From: Aggregatilineales bacterium
Lineage (GTDB): Bacteria > Chloroflexota > Anaerolineae > Aggregatilineales > Ch27
Direction of reading: 5' to 3'
Length of the DNA stretch: 64,000 bases
Assembly (NCBI GenBank): GCA_029976005.1
Contig: JARKOQ010000005.1
Coordinates: forward strand, 1-64,000
Of this stretch, positions 41,841 through 50,197 are shown piece after piece. The position numbers and the translations under genes are program-made. Each line of letters opens with the position of its first letter. The stretch's first letter is position 1. The notes beneath the pieces were generated by a model. The model was not told the DNA's origin. It was given only the letters and a program-made list of their open reading frames with translations, and searched no databases.

Positions 41841-42632
41841 TTGCAGCGGATAGAGACGGCGGGGCCGGTTTACTACCAATTCGATCAATGGGCCGGGGCT
41901 GACGCGGTGATTCACGGGGTGTTCACCCGGATCGGGGGAGTCAGCCGCGCGCCCTGGCGTTCTTTGAACGTGGGAAGCACGGTCGGCGACGACCCACAGG
42001 CGGTCGAGCGCAACAGGGCCTTGATGTACGAGGCGCTTGGGTTGAACTCCGGGCAGGTCCATACCGTGTGGCAGGTGCACGGGGTGCGGACGATCGTGGC
42101 GACCGAGCCGCTGGCGGCCGGCGCCGTGCTGGAGCAGGCGGACGGTCTCGTGACCGACCGGCCTGGGCTGGCGCTGGTGATGCGCTTCGCGGACTGCGTG
42201 CCGGTGCTCCTGTACGATCCCACGCGGCAGGTTGTGGGAATCGCGCATGCCGGGTGGCGGGGCACCGTGGCCGGAGTCGCGACCAGCGTGGTCCAGACCA
42301 TGCGCGAGCAGTTTGGATGCAGGCCGGAGGACATCCAGGCCGGGATTGGCCCCAGCATCGGGCCGGACGAGTATCAGGTCGGCGAGGAAGTGGCGGCGGC
42401 CGTACGGGAGAATTTGCCCGATCCCGAGTCGCTGCTGGCGCGCAGCAACGGCGCGTTCCAGTTCGATTTGTGGGAGGCCAACCGTCGGATTCTCGAAGCC
42501 TCCGGCGTGACCCAGATCGAGCTGGCGGGGATTTCCACGGCCCGGCGGACCGACGAGTTCTACTCCCACCGGGCCGAGCATGGCCGGACCGGCAGGTTCG
42601 GCGCGGTGATTTGCCTCAACGCGGGGGCATAG
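41841..42632 (+). CDS. pgeF: Polyphenol oxidase family protein, YfiH/PgeF-like (YlmD)
   Basis: This 263-residue protein carries the conserved zinc-site motifs of the PgeF/LACC1 family: the first His in WQVHG, the Cys in FADCVPVLLYD and the second His in IAHAGWRGT. Members act on purine nucleosides or correct mis-joined peptidoglycan precursors (PgeF). It uses a TTG start with GGAAGG upstream. It is followed by yggS, yggT and yggU homologues, the order seen near cell-division genes in other bacteria. Confidence 0.9.
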   Translation: MQRIETAGPVYYQFDQWAGADAVIHGVFTRIGGVSRAPWRSLNVGSTVGDDPQAVERNRALMYEALGLNSGQVHTVWQVHGVRTIVATEPLAAGAVLEQADGLVTDRPGLALVMRFADCVPVLLYDPTRQVVGIAHAGWRGTVAGVATSVVQTMREQFGCRPEDIQAGIGPSIGPDEYQVGEEVAAAVRENLPDPESLLARSNGAFQFDLWEANRRILEASGVTQIELAGISTARRTDEFYSHRAEHGRTGRFGAVICLNAGA

Positions 42633-42664
42633 TACGTTTTTGGTCGGGAGTTGCGTGGCATATC

Positions 42665-43435
42665 ATGATTGATGGAGTGGACTCATCCACGATCCAGGCA
42701 CGGGTGGGCGAGGTGCGCCGGCAGATAGCGGACGCCTGCGCGCGCGCAGGCCGATCTGCTGACACGGTGACTCTGGTCGCGGTCAGCAAGACCAATCCGG
42801 CCGAGGCGGTCATCCAGGGAATCGCCGCCGGTCTGACCGATTTTGGCGAGAACCGGCCCGAAGAGGCGGTCGAAAAGATTGCCCAGGTGAGCGCCGGACT
42901 CGGCGCGACCCAGGGCGGGGGTGGTCTGCCGCGCTGGCACATGATCGGGCACGTCCAGAGCCGCAAGGCGCGTCTGCTGGTGGGCCGTTTCGCGCTGGTG
43001 CACTCGATCGACAGCCTCAGGCTGGCCGACAAGCTGGCGCGGTTGTGCCAGGAGCAGGAGGCGCGGCAAGATGTCCTGCTCGAAATGAACGTCAGTGGGG
43101 AAGAGAGCAAGTCCGGCTTCGCGGCGACCGGCTGGGCGAATTCACGGACAGTGCGCGAGTCGCTTTGGAGCGACATTCGGAGTATTCTAACCCTATCGGG
43201 GGTTGTCGTGCGCGGTCTGATGACCATGGCCCCGATCGTGGAGGATATGGAGCAGGCGCGCCCGGTGTTCGCGGATTTGTTCTGCCTGCGAGAGGCTTTG
43301 CAGACTGAGTTCCCTTTGGCGGACTGGTACGAACTCAGCATGGGGATGACGGATGATTTTCAAGTGGCGATTGCCGAAGGCGCCACACTGGTACGGATTG
43401 GCCGGGCGATCTTTGGGCCACGGCAGACAGGGTAG
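42665..43435 (+). CDS. yggS: YggS/PROSC-family PLP-binding protein (YlmE)
   Basis: The 256-residue protein has the PLP lysine in LVAVSKTNP (Lys42), the GENRPEEAVEK block, WHMIGHVQSRK and the phosphate-binding SMGMTDDFQVAIAEGATLVRIGRAIFG. This family keeps free pyridoxal phosphate in balance and has no known enzymatic reaction. The ORF track opens at 42068 within pgeF; the ATG at 42665 matches the family start, though its ribosome site is weak. A stretch around residues 140-170 (SGFAATGWANSRTVRESLWSD) is longer than in short homologues. Confidence 0.93.
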   Translation: MIDGVDSSTIQARVGEVRRQIADACARAGRSADTVTLVAVSKTNPAEAVIQGIAAGLTDFGENRPEEAVEKIAQVSAGLGATQGGGGLPRWHMIGHVQSRKARLLVGRFALVHSIDSLRLADKLARLCQEQEARQDVLLEMNVSGEESKSGFAATGWANSRTVRESLWSDIRSILTLSGVVVRGLMTMAPIVEDMEQARPVFADLFCLREALQTEFPLADWYELSMGMTDDFQVAIAEGATLVRIGRAIFGPRQTG

Positions 43436-43441
43436 GGGATT

Positions 43442-43699
43442 GTGAGCTTTATTCCATTTTTGCTCGTGACGGTTGGACGCCTGTATATGTTTGTATTGCT
43501 GGCGCGGGTTTTGTTGAGCTGGATTCAGATCGACCCCTATCATCCAGCCGTGCAGTTCCTGTATCAGATCACGGAGCCGGTGCTGCGACCCATCCGCCAG
43601 ATGCTGCCGGAAGGCGGCCCGCTGGACTTCAGCCCGCTGGTGGCGATGCTGCTGGTGCAGTTGCTGACGAGTGTGGTTGCAACCACGTTCGGCGTTTAG
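43442..43699 (+). CDS. YggT-family membrane protein (YlmG)
   Basis: This 85-residue membrane protein has two helices and the family motif RVLLSWIQIDPYHPAVQFLYQITEPVLRPIRQMLP. YggT/YlmG proteins are linked with cell division and chloroplast nucleoid organisation. It starts with GTG six bases after the yggS stop and is clearly co-transcribed. Confidence 0.9.
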   Translation: MSFIPFLLVTVGRLYMFVLLARVLLSWIQIDPYHPAVQFLYQITEPVLRPIRQMLPEGGPLDFSPLVAMLLVQLLTSVVATTFGV

Positions 43700-43714
43700 A
43701 AAGGGTAGACGCAG

Positions 43715-44023
43715 ATGCGTAAGTTCGAGATCAAAGATGCGGTCGGGGGCGCTGCATTCACGGTGCGGATCGTGACGCGCGCCGCCCAGAGCGAGGTGGC
43801 CGGTCTGCAAGACGATGGCGTGCTGAAGATTCGCCTGACGTCGTCCTCGACGGAGGGCGACGTCAATGAGGAACTGATCACGTTTCTGGCGAAGGTGATC
43901 GCAGTTCCCAAGGAACGGATCGAGATCGTCGCCGGCTTGAACAGCCGCGAAAAACTGATCAGCGTCGAGGGGATCGATCCTGGGCTGCTCGAACAGCGCC
44001 TGGCCCCGCATCTCGAGAAGTAA
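43715..44023 (+). CDS. DUF167/YggU-family protein
   Basis: This 102-residue protein shows the DUF167 pattern: FTVRIVTRAAQSEVAG, LKIRLTSSSTEGDVNEELITFLAK and IEIVAGLNSREKLI. Function is unknown, but it is a frequent neighbour of yggS and yggT. It follows yggT by 15 bases with AAAGGGTAGACGC upstream. Confidence 0.9.
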   Translation: MRKFEIKDAVGGAAFTVRIVTRAAQSEVAGLQDDGVLKIRLTSSSTEGDVNEELITFLAKVIAVPKERIEIVAGLNSREKLISVEGIDPGLLEQRLAPHLEK

Positions 44024-44029
44024 TCGTCG

Positions 44030-44824
44030 ATGCTGCGCCGGTTAGTGCTGGCTCTTTTCCTGTTGGTGGGCCTGGCGGCTTGCGTGGGGCAGCCCGATCG
44101 GGCCTTGCCAACCCAGGCATTGATCGCGTCGACCAATACGCCCACATCGCCGCCGCCCACACCGACAGAGACGCCGCTGCCCGCTCCGAGTCTGCCTGAC
44201 GCGACGGCGGCGCTGGTGACGACTCCGGTGGAGATCCAGCTTGTCCTGGGGCGGGTGCTCGCCGATCTGGCTGCCCGGCTTGAGGTGGGCACGGATCGCA
44301 TCGCGGTCACGGCCGTGGAAGAGGTCACCTGGCCGGACGCGCGCCTGGGGTGTTCTGGCGAGGCCCAGGGTGAGCCGCTCATGGGATACCGGATCGTGCT
44401 GACGGTTGACGATGTGTCCTATGAGTACCATACCGATTTCAAAGACCGATTCGTGACTTGCGATTCCGGCGCGCAGCCGACCGGGGAGCCGGTCCTGCTT
44501 GTCGATCCGGTCGTCAATGCCCTGGTCGATCTGGCCCAACGCAATCTGGCCGAGCGGCTGGACCTGCCCCAGCGCCGGGTCTTCCTGGTCGAAGTCAAGT
44601 CCTATCTCTGGCCGGATAACCTGCTGGGATGCGCGATTTCGGGCGAGGCGGCGGTTGCCGAGCCGGTGCCCGGCTATCAGATTGTGTTCCGGGTCGGGCG
44701 CGAGAATTACTACTATCACACAGATTACCGGCAGGCGATCTTCTGTCCTGAAGAGGCACTGCGTCTGCCTGACCTGACCGGGGGTGTCACGGCGACTCCG
44801 ACCGCGACTCCTTCGGCGCAGTAA
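44030..44824 (+). CDS. Lipoprotein with two tandem copies of a WPD-LGC domain
   Basis: The 264-residue product starts with a lipoprotein signal (LVLALFLLVGLAACVGQ) and a Thr/Pro linker. Two repeats follow. Repeat 1 (about 70-145) reads LAARLEV...VEEVTWPDARLGC...GYRIVLTVDDVSYEYHTD...C, and repeat 2 (about 165-245) reads LAERLDL...VKSYLWPDNLLGC...GYQIVFRVGRENYYYHTD...C. Each has two cysteines that could form a disulfide. The domain is an extracytoplasmic unit of unknown function; I do not know a formal family name. It starts six bases after the yggU stop, so it is part of that operon. Confidence 0.72.
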   Translation: MLRRLVLALFLLVGLAACVGQPDRALPTQALIASTNTPTSPPPTPTETPLPAPSLPDATAALVTTPVEIQLVLGRVLADLAARLEVGTDRIAVTAVEEVTWPDARLGCSGEAQGEPLMGYRIVLTVDDVSYEYHTDFKDRFVTCDSGAQPTGEPVLLVDPVVNALVDLAQRNLAERLDLPQRRVFLVEVKSYLWPDNLLGCAISGEAAVAEPVPGYQIVFRVGRENYYYHTDYRQAIFCPEEALRLPDLTGGVTATPTATPSAQ

Positions 44825-44848
44825 TCCGCTTTTCTGACTTTCCGAGGC

Positions 44849-44875
44849 GACGGCAGGTCTGGCCGACCTGCCGTC
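44849..44875 (+). terminator. Hairpin between two secreted-protein genes
   Basis: GACGGCAGGTC, a 5-nt loop and GACCTGCCGTC form a perfect 11-bp stem 24 bases after the stop; only TT follows, so termination may be partial. Confidence 0.55.
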
Positions 44876-44903
44876 TTGCATGTGTGGGTGGAGTGGGGTT
44901 GTG

Positions 44904-46604
44904 ATGAAAAGAGCTTCCGTAGGGTTGGGGTTGCTTGTTTTGTTGATGGGGGCGATTGTGTCGCCCGGAGCGATCAGCGCGCAGGGCGATTCGACGTGCC
45001 GTGCTGCACTTGATCAGGCGGTGGCCCAGGTTGCGGCGGCGTGCGCCGGTCTGGCGGACGGCGCGATCTGCGCCGGAGAGGCGGTGCGCTTGATCGATCT
45101 CTCCGGATCGGCGGCTGCGTCCAGTCCGGTGGCATCGCTGGAGGGCATCCAGCGCGTCGAAAGCGGAGCGTTCCAGGACGGCGGGCAGGGTTATGGCGTC
45201 AGCATGCTGCGGGTGCCTGCTCTGGAGTCGGGCCTGTTCCTAACGGCGATCCTTTTTGGCGACGCGACCCTGACCGGCGTGGACGGGCCGCCAATCGCGC
45301 CGGCCTGCACGGCGACCTCGATCGGCAAGGTGAACGTGCGGATGCAGCCAAATACCGAGGCCAACATCCTGGGGCAGCTCACCGAAGGGCAGACCGTGCC
45401 GATCGGCGCGCGCCTGGCCGATGGCTCCTGGTGGCAGGTGGATTGGAACGGACAATCAGCCTGGATTTTCTCCGAGCTGGCGCTGACCGACTGTGACCCG
45501 GCAGGGATGCTGGTCTCCGATCCGGCGACGGGAGAAATCAGCGGCGGGCAGGCATCGCCCTCTTTTCAGAACGCCGTGCTGGAGAGCAGCTTTCTGGTGA
45601 GCACCTGTGCCGGTATTCCGAGCGGCGGACTGCTGGCGCAGACTCCATCCGGCGGCGCGACGTGGCGCATCAACGATCTGGTCATGCGCCTGGATGGCAC
45701 GGCGCTGATCCAGGCCGGAGAAAACGATGTTCTGCTGGTCAATGTGTTGGAGGGGACCGTCGGGTTGGCCTTTCATGGGCTGAACCGGCAGGCGGCCGCC
45801 GGCCAGATTCTGCGCGTTCCGCTGCAAGCGGGACAGCCAGTCGGGATTCCAGGACCGGCTATGGATGGACTCGTGCCGGACGCGGCGGCGCTGCCGATCG
45901 CCCTTTTGCCGCGCCCGATCGCCCTGCCGGATATAGCTGACCTGGCGACGCCTTCGATGACCGCCGAGGGCCTGGTCTGTGGCGTGCAACCGGCACAGGT
46001 CGTGGTTCCCGTGGAAGCGGGCATGGCTCGCATCGCGGTTTCGGCCGCGCCGGGGGAGACCCTCCGGATCAGCGCCGAGGCTGGCTCGGCGTTTCGCGCG
46101 CTGGCCGTCCAGGATGCGACCGGGACCGAGACCGTGCTGGTGGAGGGCAACAGCCCGGATCAAGTGGCGGACCTGACAGCAGGTTCCGGCGGGACTCTCG
46201 TGTTCCTGGCTCAGGCGGTGACCGATGCCCAGGTGCGTTTTGGCGTTACTTGCGGGCTGCCGGAAGCCGCCCCACTGCCTGAACGTCAGTCCTGCGACGC
46301 GGTGCTGATGCGCTGGATGCGCGTTCAGGGCAATGCCGTTGAGTTTTCTGCTCCGGCCGGGGCGGTGGTGAGCGTCATCGCCCAGCACGACCTGCCCAGC
46401 GAAGGCTCTGCCCGACAGCTGACCGCGCTCGACGAATCCGGGAATACCCTGGCCGAAATGCCCTTCCTGGGATTCTCGACGGTTCAGGCGGCCGGGCAGC
46501 TTGAGTTCAGCGTGCCCGAAGATGGCGTATTTACGATCCGCTGGGACGGCGATCCCTTCAACCCGGTGGATGTCGAGGCGGTTTGCAGCGGGCCGGCTGA
46601 ATAG
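44904..46604 (+). CDS. Secreted SH3-domain protein of unknown function
   Basis: This 566-residue protein has a signal peptide (MKRASVGLGLLVLLMGAIVSPGAISAQ). A bacterial SH3 domain lies near residues 140-195 (ATSIGKVNVRMQPNTEANILGQLTEGQTVPIGARLADGSWWQVDW), of the kind that binds peptidoglycan or other wall ligands. The rest is beta-rich and includes a FecR-like LIQAGENDVLLVNVLEGTVGLAF segment and two C-terminal beta domains. No catalytic motif is seen. The ATG at 44904 is chosen because it starts the signal peptide. A strong bidirectional terminator follows. Confidence 0.72.
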   Translation: MKRASVGLGLLVLLMGAIVSPGAISAQGDSTCRAALDQAVAQVAAACAGLADGAICAGEAVRLIDLSGSAAASSPVASLEGIQRVESGAFQDGGQGYGVSMLRVPALESGLFLTAILFGDATLTGVDGPPIAPACTATSIGKVNVRMQPNTEANILGQLTEGQTVPIGARLADGSWWQVDWNGQSAWIFSELALTDCDPAGMLVSDPATGEISGGQASPSFQNAVLESSFLVSTCAGIPSGGLLAQTPSGGATWRINDLVMRLDGTALIQAGENDVLLVNVLEGTVGLAFHGLNRQAAAGQILRVPLQAGQPVGIPGPAMDGLVPDAAALPIALLPRPIALPDIADLATPSMTAEGLVCGVQPAQVVVPVEAGMARIAVSAAPGETLRISAEAGSAFRALAVQDATGTETVLVEGNSPDQVADLTAGSGGTLVFLAQAVTDAQVRFGVTCGLPEAAPLPERQSCDAVLMRWMRVQGNAVEFSAPAGAVVSVIAQHDLPSEGSARQLTALDESGNTLAEMPFLGFSTVQAAGQLEFSVPEDGVFTIRWDGDPFNPVDVEAVCSGPAE

Positions 46605-46638
46605 AAAAAGCCCCGCCAACGTTCAGGCGGGGCTTTGA
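46605..46638. terminator. Bidirectional intrinsic terminator
   Basis: AAAGCCCCGCC and GGCGGGGCTTT form an 11-bp stem with A- and T-rich flanks on both strands, between convergent genes. Confidence 0.88.
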
Positions 46639-46655
46639 TTTTCTCAATTGCGCGA

Positions 46656-49367
46656 TCAGACGGCGGCCGGGAGGCTTTCGCCCGTCCGATCCTGGTAGTC
46701 CGCCAGGGCCGCGAACGCGGCGGCCCGAACCTGATCGCTGCTGTCGCCGAGGGAGCGATACAGGTGCGGTAGCGCGCGCACGTAGGCCAGGTAGCCCAGC
46801 GTCCGGGCGGACGCGATCCGGTAGGCCTGATCCCCTGCGGAGAGCATTTTCACGAGCAAATCCGGGTTGTAGGGGTCTTCAACCCCGGTCGCATCGCCAT
46901 TTTCCGCATCAAGCGGGGCGGGCGGCGGAAGTTTGGCATTCTCGACGGCCCAGTCGACGACCCAGGCCAGATCGCGCACGGCGGGATGGGCGGCGACCAC
47001 CACGTCGGCCCGGCGCTGCGCCCTGGCGAAGGCCTGCTCGGCCGCGCTGCGGACGTACCACTGGCTGTCTTCCAGCAAGGCGCGATACAGATCGGTCAGC
47101 GCCCAGGGCGCGCCGAGGCGGGCCAGTCCGAACACCGCCGCGCGGCGAACCATCATGTCCTCGGACGTGATGGCGGTGTGCAGAATCTGGTGACCGTCGC
47201 CGGGGATGGCGGCCAGCGCCTCGGAGACGGCCTGCCGCAGGCTTTCTTCCCCATGCAGCAGCCCATCCACCATGACTTCCAGGGCTTTCTCCGATCCAAT
47301 GGCCCCCAGGGCCAGCCCTGCGGCAAGCTGAACGTCCAGCACGTCGTCTTCCAGCATCGGGCGCAGGTCTTTGATGGCGTCCGTCTCACCCAACGCGCCC
47401 AGGCCGATACACCCCAACAGGCGAACCTGGGTATCGGCGGAACGCAATGCCTGCCGGAGGATGAACAGGACGCTCTTGTCCCGGCTGGCGACCAGCGCGG
47501 CCATGGCCCGTTCGCGCAGGATGGGGAACTGGGTTGGGGCGATCAGTGCTGCCGCCAGCCGCTTGAAGACCTCGCCGCGCCAGGGGACGTTGGTGGGCGC
47601 ATATGGCAGCCAGTGGGTCAGATCGAACAGGTTGCTGAAGAGCAGATCGGGCGACTGTGAAAGCCTGCTGACGACGGCTTTGTTGGCGATTTCGGTCGGC
47701 GCCATGGCGACGGCGAAGGGGATGCAGTCCTTCCAGGCCGGATCGGCGACGATGGTCTCGATGGGAGTTGGGCTGTCCACGCCGACGATCGTGGTGCTGG
47801 CCAGGAATGCGCGCAGCAGGGGATGGACGAAGTCGTAGCGTTCGCCAATACGGCTGACCATCAGCCCTGACGAAACGGTCAAGGTCTTGACGAAACGGTC
47901 GACATCGATGGCAAAGCTTTCCTTGGCGCGGTTGCCTTGGCTCTCCACCCGGCGCATCGCGTTCTCAACATGGGCCTGAATCTGGGCTACGTCGAGCGCA
48001 CCCTCGGTCTGGATGCGGGCCGCAAGCTGGGCGATGGTGTAGAGCGCTTCCTCCGCCAGGGTCTCGTTGCTCTCGATTTCCTTCATCCGGAAGCGCGTAG
48101 CGATGAAGTCATTGAACCATTCCAATGGGCCCGGAGTGCGGCTGTCATCCGCGAAGGCGATCATCAGCCGCAGCAGCAGATTCAGCGGAGTCAGACCCCG
48201 GTTATCGGTCGCGGCGAGTCGCATGGCGCGCTCCGAGGGCGGCTCGACCAGGTTACGCTTCGAGCCGGCGAAGCGCGGCCAGATTCCAGCCCATGCCTCG
48301 GCCAGATCACGGGCCATCGTGTCGGTCCACGGACGGATGAAGAGTGGGGTGAGACCAAGCTGGAGCAGCGGATAGTAGCCCGTGGCCGGACCGGCAACGA
48401 TGACGGTGCAGTGGGGGTAGGTTTCCATGAAGCGGCGCAGCCAGGCCAGTTTGGAGGCCTGCTCGCGCGCGGGCAACTCGTCCAATCCATCCAGCAGCAC
48501 CAGCGCCTGACCACTGTTCAAGCGGTTGTAGACATAGCGCGGCACGGTCAGGGCCGTGATCCGGCGCACGTTGTGTTGGATGGCGCGCACCAGGGGTTCG
48601 GCGGGGTCGATGGCCTTAGGCGTTTCCGGGTCGATGGTGACGTCGCCCAAATGGACGAGGATCGGCATCAGACGGTGGAAATCGACGCGGGGCAGCGCCT
48701 TTTCTTCTTCGCCCAGCGCCTCGGCGGCCTGTTCCTGAGCGCGGGCAATCTGGGCCAGGGCGCGCGCCTGGATTTCGGCGCGGGCCTTGGCGCGGAGATC
48801 GCGTTCCTGCTCGGAAAGCTGGGCCTCTTCCTGATCGATCGCCTGCTGGACGGTGTCCGCGACCTCCTGGAACTCGATTTCGCCCAAAGCCCACAGCGCG
48901 ATGGTGGCCAGCGCCGTACTGCGCCCGCTGCCGGGCAGGCCAAGCAGGGCCAGACGCTGTTCGCCGACGCCCAGGTCCTTGACACCAATACTCTTGACGT
49001 TGTAGGGGGCAAAACAGGCCGGAAACTCGTGGATTTCGGGCACGACGTGGAAAACATCCTGCATGAGGCGCTCGCCGGTGGTGTCGTAGGTTTCGACGCC
49101 GATGACGAAACGTGGTTCGACGACGACTTCGGTCAGGTTGAGCCGGTTGCCAAACAGGTGGTACTGCTGGCTGTAGCGCAGCATGTCGATCTGATAGCGC
49201 GCGTCGGCGGTTCGTGTGGCGAACCGGCGGGCGCTTTCGGCTCGCTGGGAGGCTTCGCGGCGCATCCGGGACAGCCAGTTTCGCAGGCGGTAGAGGATGA
49301 AGCCCAGGATGCTTGCGCTGGCAAACCCGGCGATATAAGAGACGGGATCAAAACGAAATTCGGACAT
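46656..49367 (-). CDS. Membrane-anchored NACHT NTPase with HEAT repeats
   Basis: This 903-residue STAND-type NTPase has one N-terminal helix (about residues 10-28) and a NACHT core: Walker A GLPGSGRST (143-151) and Walker B ALVLLDGLDELP (288-299). The Walker A lysine is replaced by Arg149. A charged, helical ~60-residue insertion (about 165-225, EEAQLSEQERDLRAKARAEIQ) separates the two motifs. The C-terminal third consists of HEAT repeats (VRLLGCIGLGALGETDAI, VQLAAGLALGAIGSEKAL, VRRAAVFGLARLGAPWAL, VRAAAFAALADYQ). Such proteins sense a ligand and assemble. No nuclease or other defence gene is adjacent. It follows a zinc-ribbon gene by 16 bases. Confidence 0.82.
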   Translation of the reverse strand: MSEFRFDPVSYIAGFASASILGFILYRLRNWLSRMRREASQRAESARRFATRTADARYQIDMLRYSQQYHLFGNRLNLTEVVVEPRFVIGVETYDTTGERLMQDVFHVVPEIHEFPACFAPYNVKSIGVKDLGVGEQRLALLGLPGSGRSTALATIALWALGEIEFQEVADTVQQAIDQEEAQLSEQERDLRAKARAEIQARALAQIARAQEQAAEALGEEEKALPRVDFHRLMPILVHLGDVTIDPETPKAIDPAEPLVRAIQHNVRRITALTVPRYVYNRLNSGQALVLLDGLDELPAREQASKLAWLRRFMETYPHCTVIVAGPATGYYPLLQLGLTPLFIRPWTDTMARDLAEAWAGIWPRFAGSKRNLVEPPSERAMRLAATDNRGLTPLNLLLRLMIAFADDSRTPGPLEWFNDFIATRFRMKEIESNETLAEEALYTIAQLAARIQTEGALDVAQIQAHVENAMRRVESQGNRAKESFAIDVDRFVKTLTVSSGLMVSRIGERYDFVHPLLRAFLASTTIVGVDSPTPIETIVADPAWKDCIPFAVAMAPTEIANKAVVSRLSQSPDLLFSNLFDLTHWLPYAPTNVPWRGEVFKRLAAALIAPTQFPILRERAMAALVASRDKSVLFILRQALRSADTQVRLLGCIGLGALGETDAIKDLRPMLEDDVLDVQLAAGLALGAIGSEKALEVMVDGLLHGEESLRQAVSEALAAIPGDGHQILHTAITSEDMMVRRAAVFGLARLGAPWALTDLYRALLEDSQWYVRSAAEQAFARAQRRADVVVAAHPAVRDLAWVVDWAVENAKLPPPAPLDAENGDATGVEDPYNPDLLVKMLSAGDQAYRIASARTLGYLAYVRALPHLYRSLGDSSDQVRAAAFAALADYQDRTGESLPAAV

Positions 49368-49383
49368 AGACGCCGTCCTGTGT

Positions 49384-50085
49384 TCAGGAAAGAACCAGAA
49401 TGCGACCGCAGTTCACACAGTAGACCAGGCCGCGTCCCAACTTGACCTGCTGGACGATGGTCGAGGTCTGAGTCGATCCACAGGCTTTGCAGAGATTGTC
49501 GATGAGTGGGGCAACGACGTAACCCCGTTTACCGGGCAGCAGTCGCCGGTAGGTCGCCAGACTTTCGGCTTCTACCCCCTGCGAGGCGGCTGCGCGCTGT
49601 TCCTGCAGGCCGGCCAGGATGTGCTCCAATACTTCCCGCTGGCGCCGGTATTCCGCCTGGGAGGCTTCCCATTCAGCCTGCGTCTGATCGAGGCGTCTGG
49701 CGGCTTCTTCACAGGCCGCCTGGCTGGCTTCGATCTCCACCATGACATCGAGAAGCTGGTCTTCCAGATTGGCGCGCCGCCGCTTGAGCGAGGCGGTTTC
49801 TTCCTGCAAGTCTTGAAGCTCTTTGGGATTTCTGACGCTGCCCCCGTACAGGCGTTGTTCCGCCTCGGCCAGCCTGGAGCTCAGCCCTTTGATCTGAAGC
49901 TCCAGATCGCTGGCCTGGCGCTGCCACGGGGCGAGTCTGGCCTTTGCCTGCTGGAGCGCGGCGGCCGCGGCTTCAGGCGCGCTCCGGTCTCCGATCCGGG
50001 CCTGGACGTCCGCCAGTTGAGATCGATGCTCGTTGATGGCCAGATCGACCGTCTGGAGCTGAAGAAGTGCTTGGGCTTGATTCAT
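49384..50085 (-). CDS. Coiled-coil protein with C4 zinc ribbon (CT398-like)
   Basis: Residues 1-170 of this 233-residue protein form a long antiparallel coiled coil (INEHRSQLADVQARIGD through EETASLKRRRANLEDQLLDVMVEIEASQA). The C-terminus has a four-cysteine zinc ribbon, CKACGSTQTSTIVQQVK...YCVNCGRIL. Family members are thought to bind nucleic acid or act as scaffolds, and exact roles are not known. It precedes the NACHT gene in the same operon. Confidence 0.82.
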   Translation of the reverse strand: MNQAQALLQLQTVDLAINEHRSQLADVQARIGDRSAPEAAAAALQQAKARLAPWQRQASDLELQIKGLSSRLAEAEQRLYGGSVRNPKELQDLQEETASLKRRRANLEDQLLDVMVEIEASQAACEEAARRLDQTQAEWEASQAEYRRQREVLEHILAGLQEQRAAASQGVEAESLATYRRLLPGKRGYVVAPLIDNLCKACGSTQTSTIVQQVKLGRGLVYCVNCGRILVLS

Positions 50086-50197
50086 AAGCTGGTATCCGAA
50101 AGCCGTGTAACGATGTACAATGGCGAAGGCACCGTCTGGCTGGCATTATACACGGGCCGGAATCGCGCGGCAAACCAGAGGCTGAAGAGGACGGCGT

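Noticed and set aside
47937-49445. 502-residue plus-strand ORF
   Set aside because: Antisense to the NACHT gene.
46656-50085. Anti-phage defence island
   Set aside because: The NACHT protein is of a type seen in defence, but no nuclease, methylase, integrase or other defence gene is adjacent.
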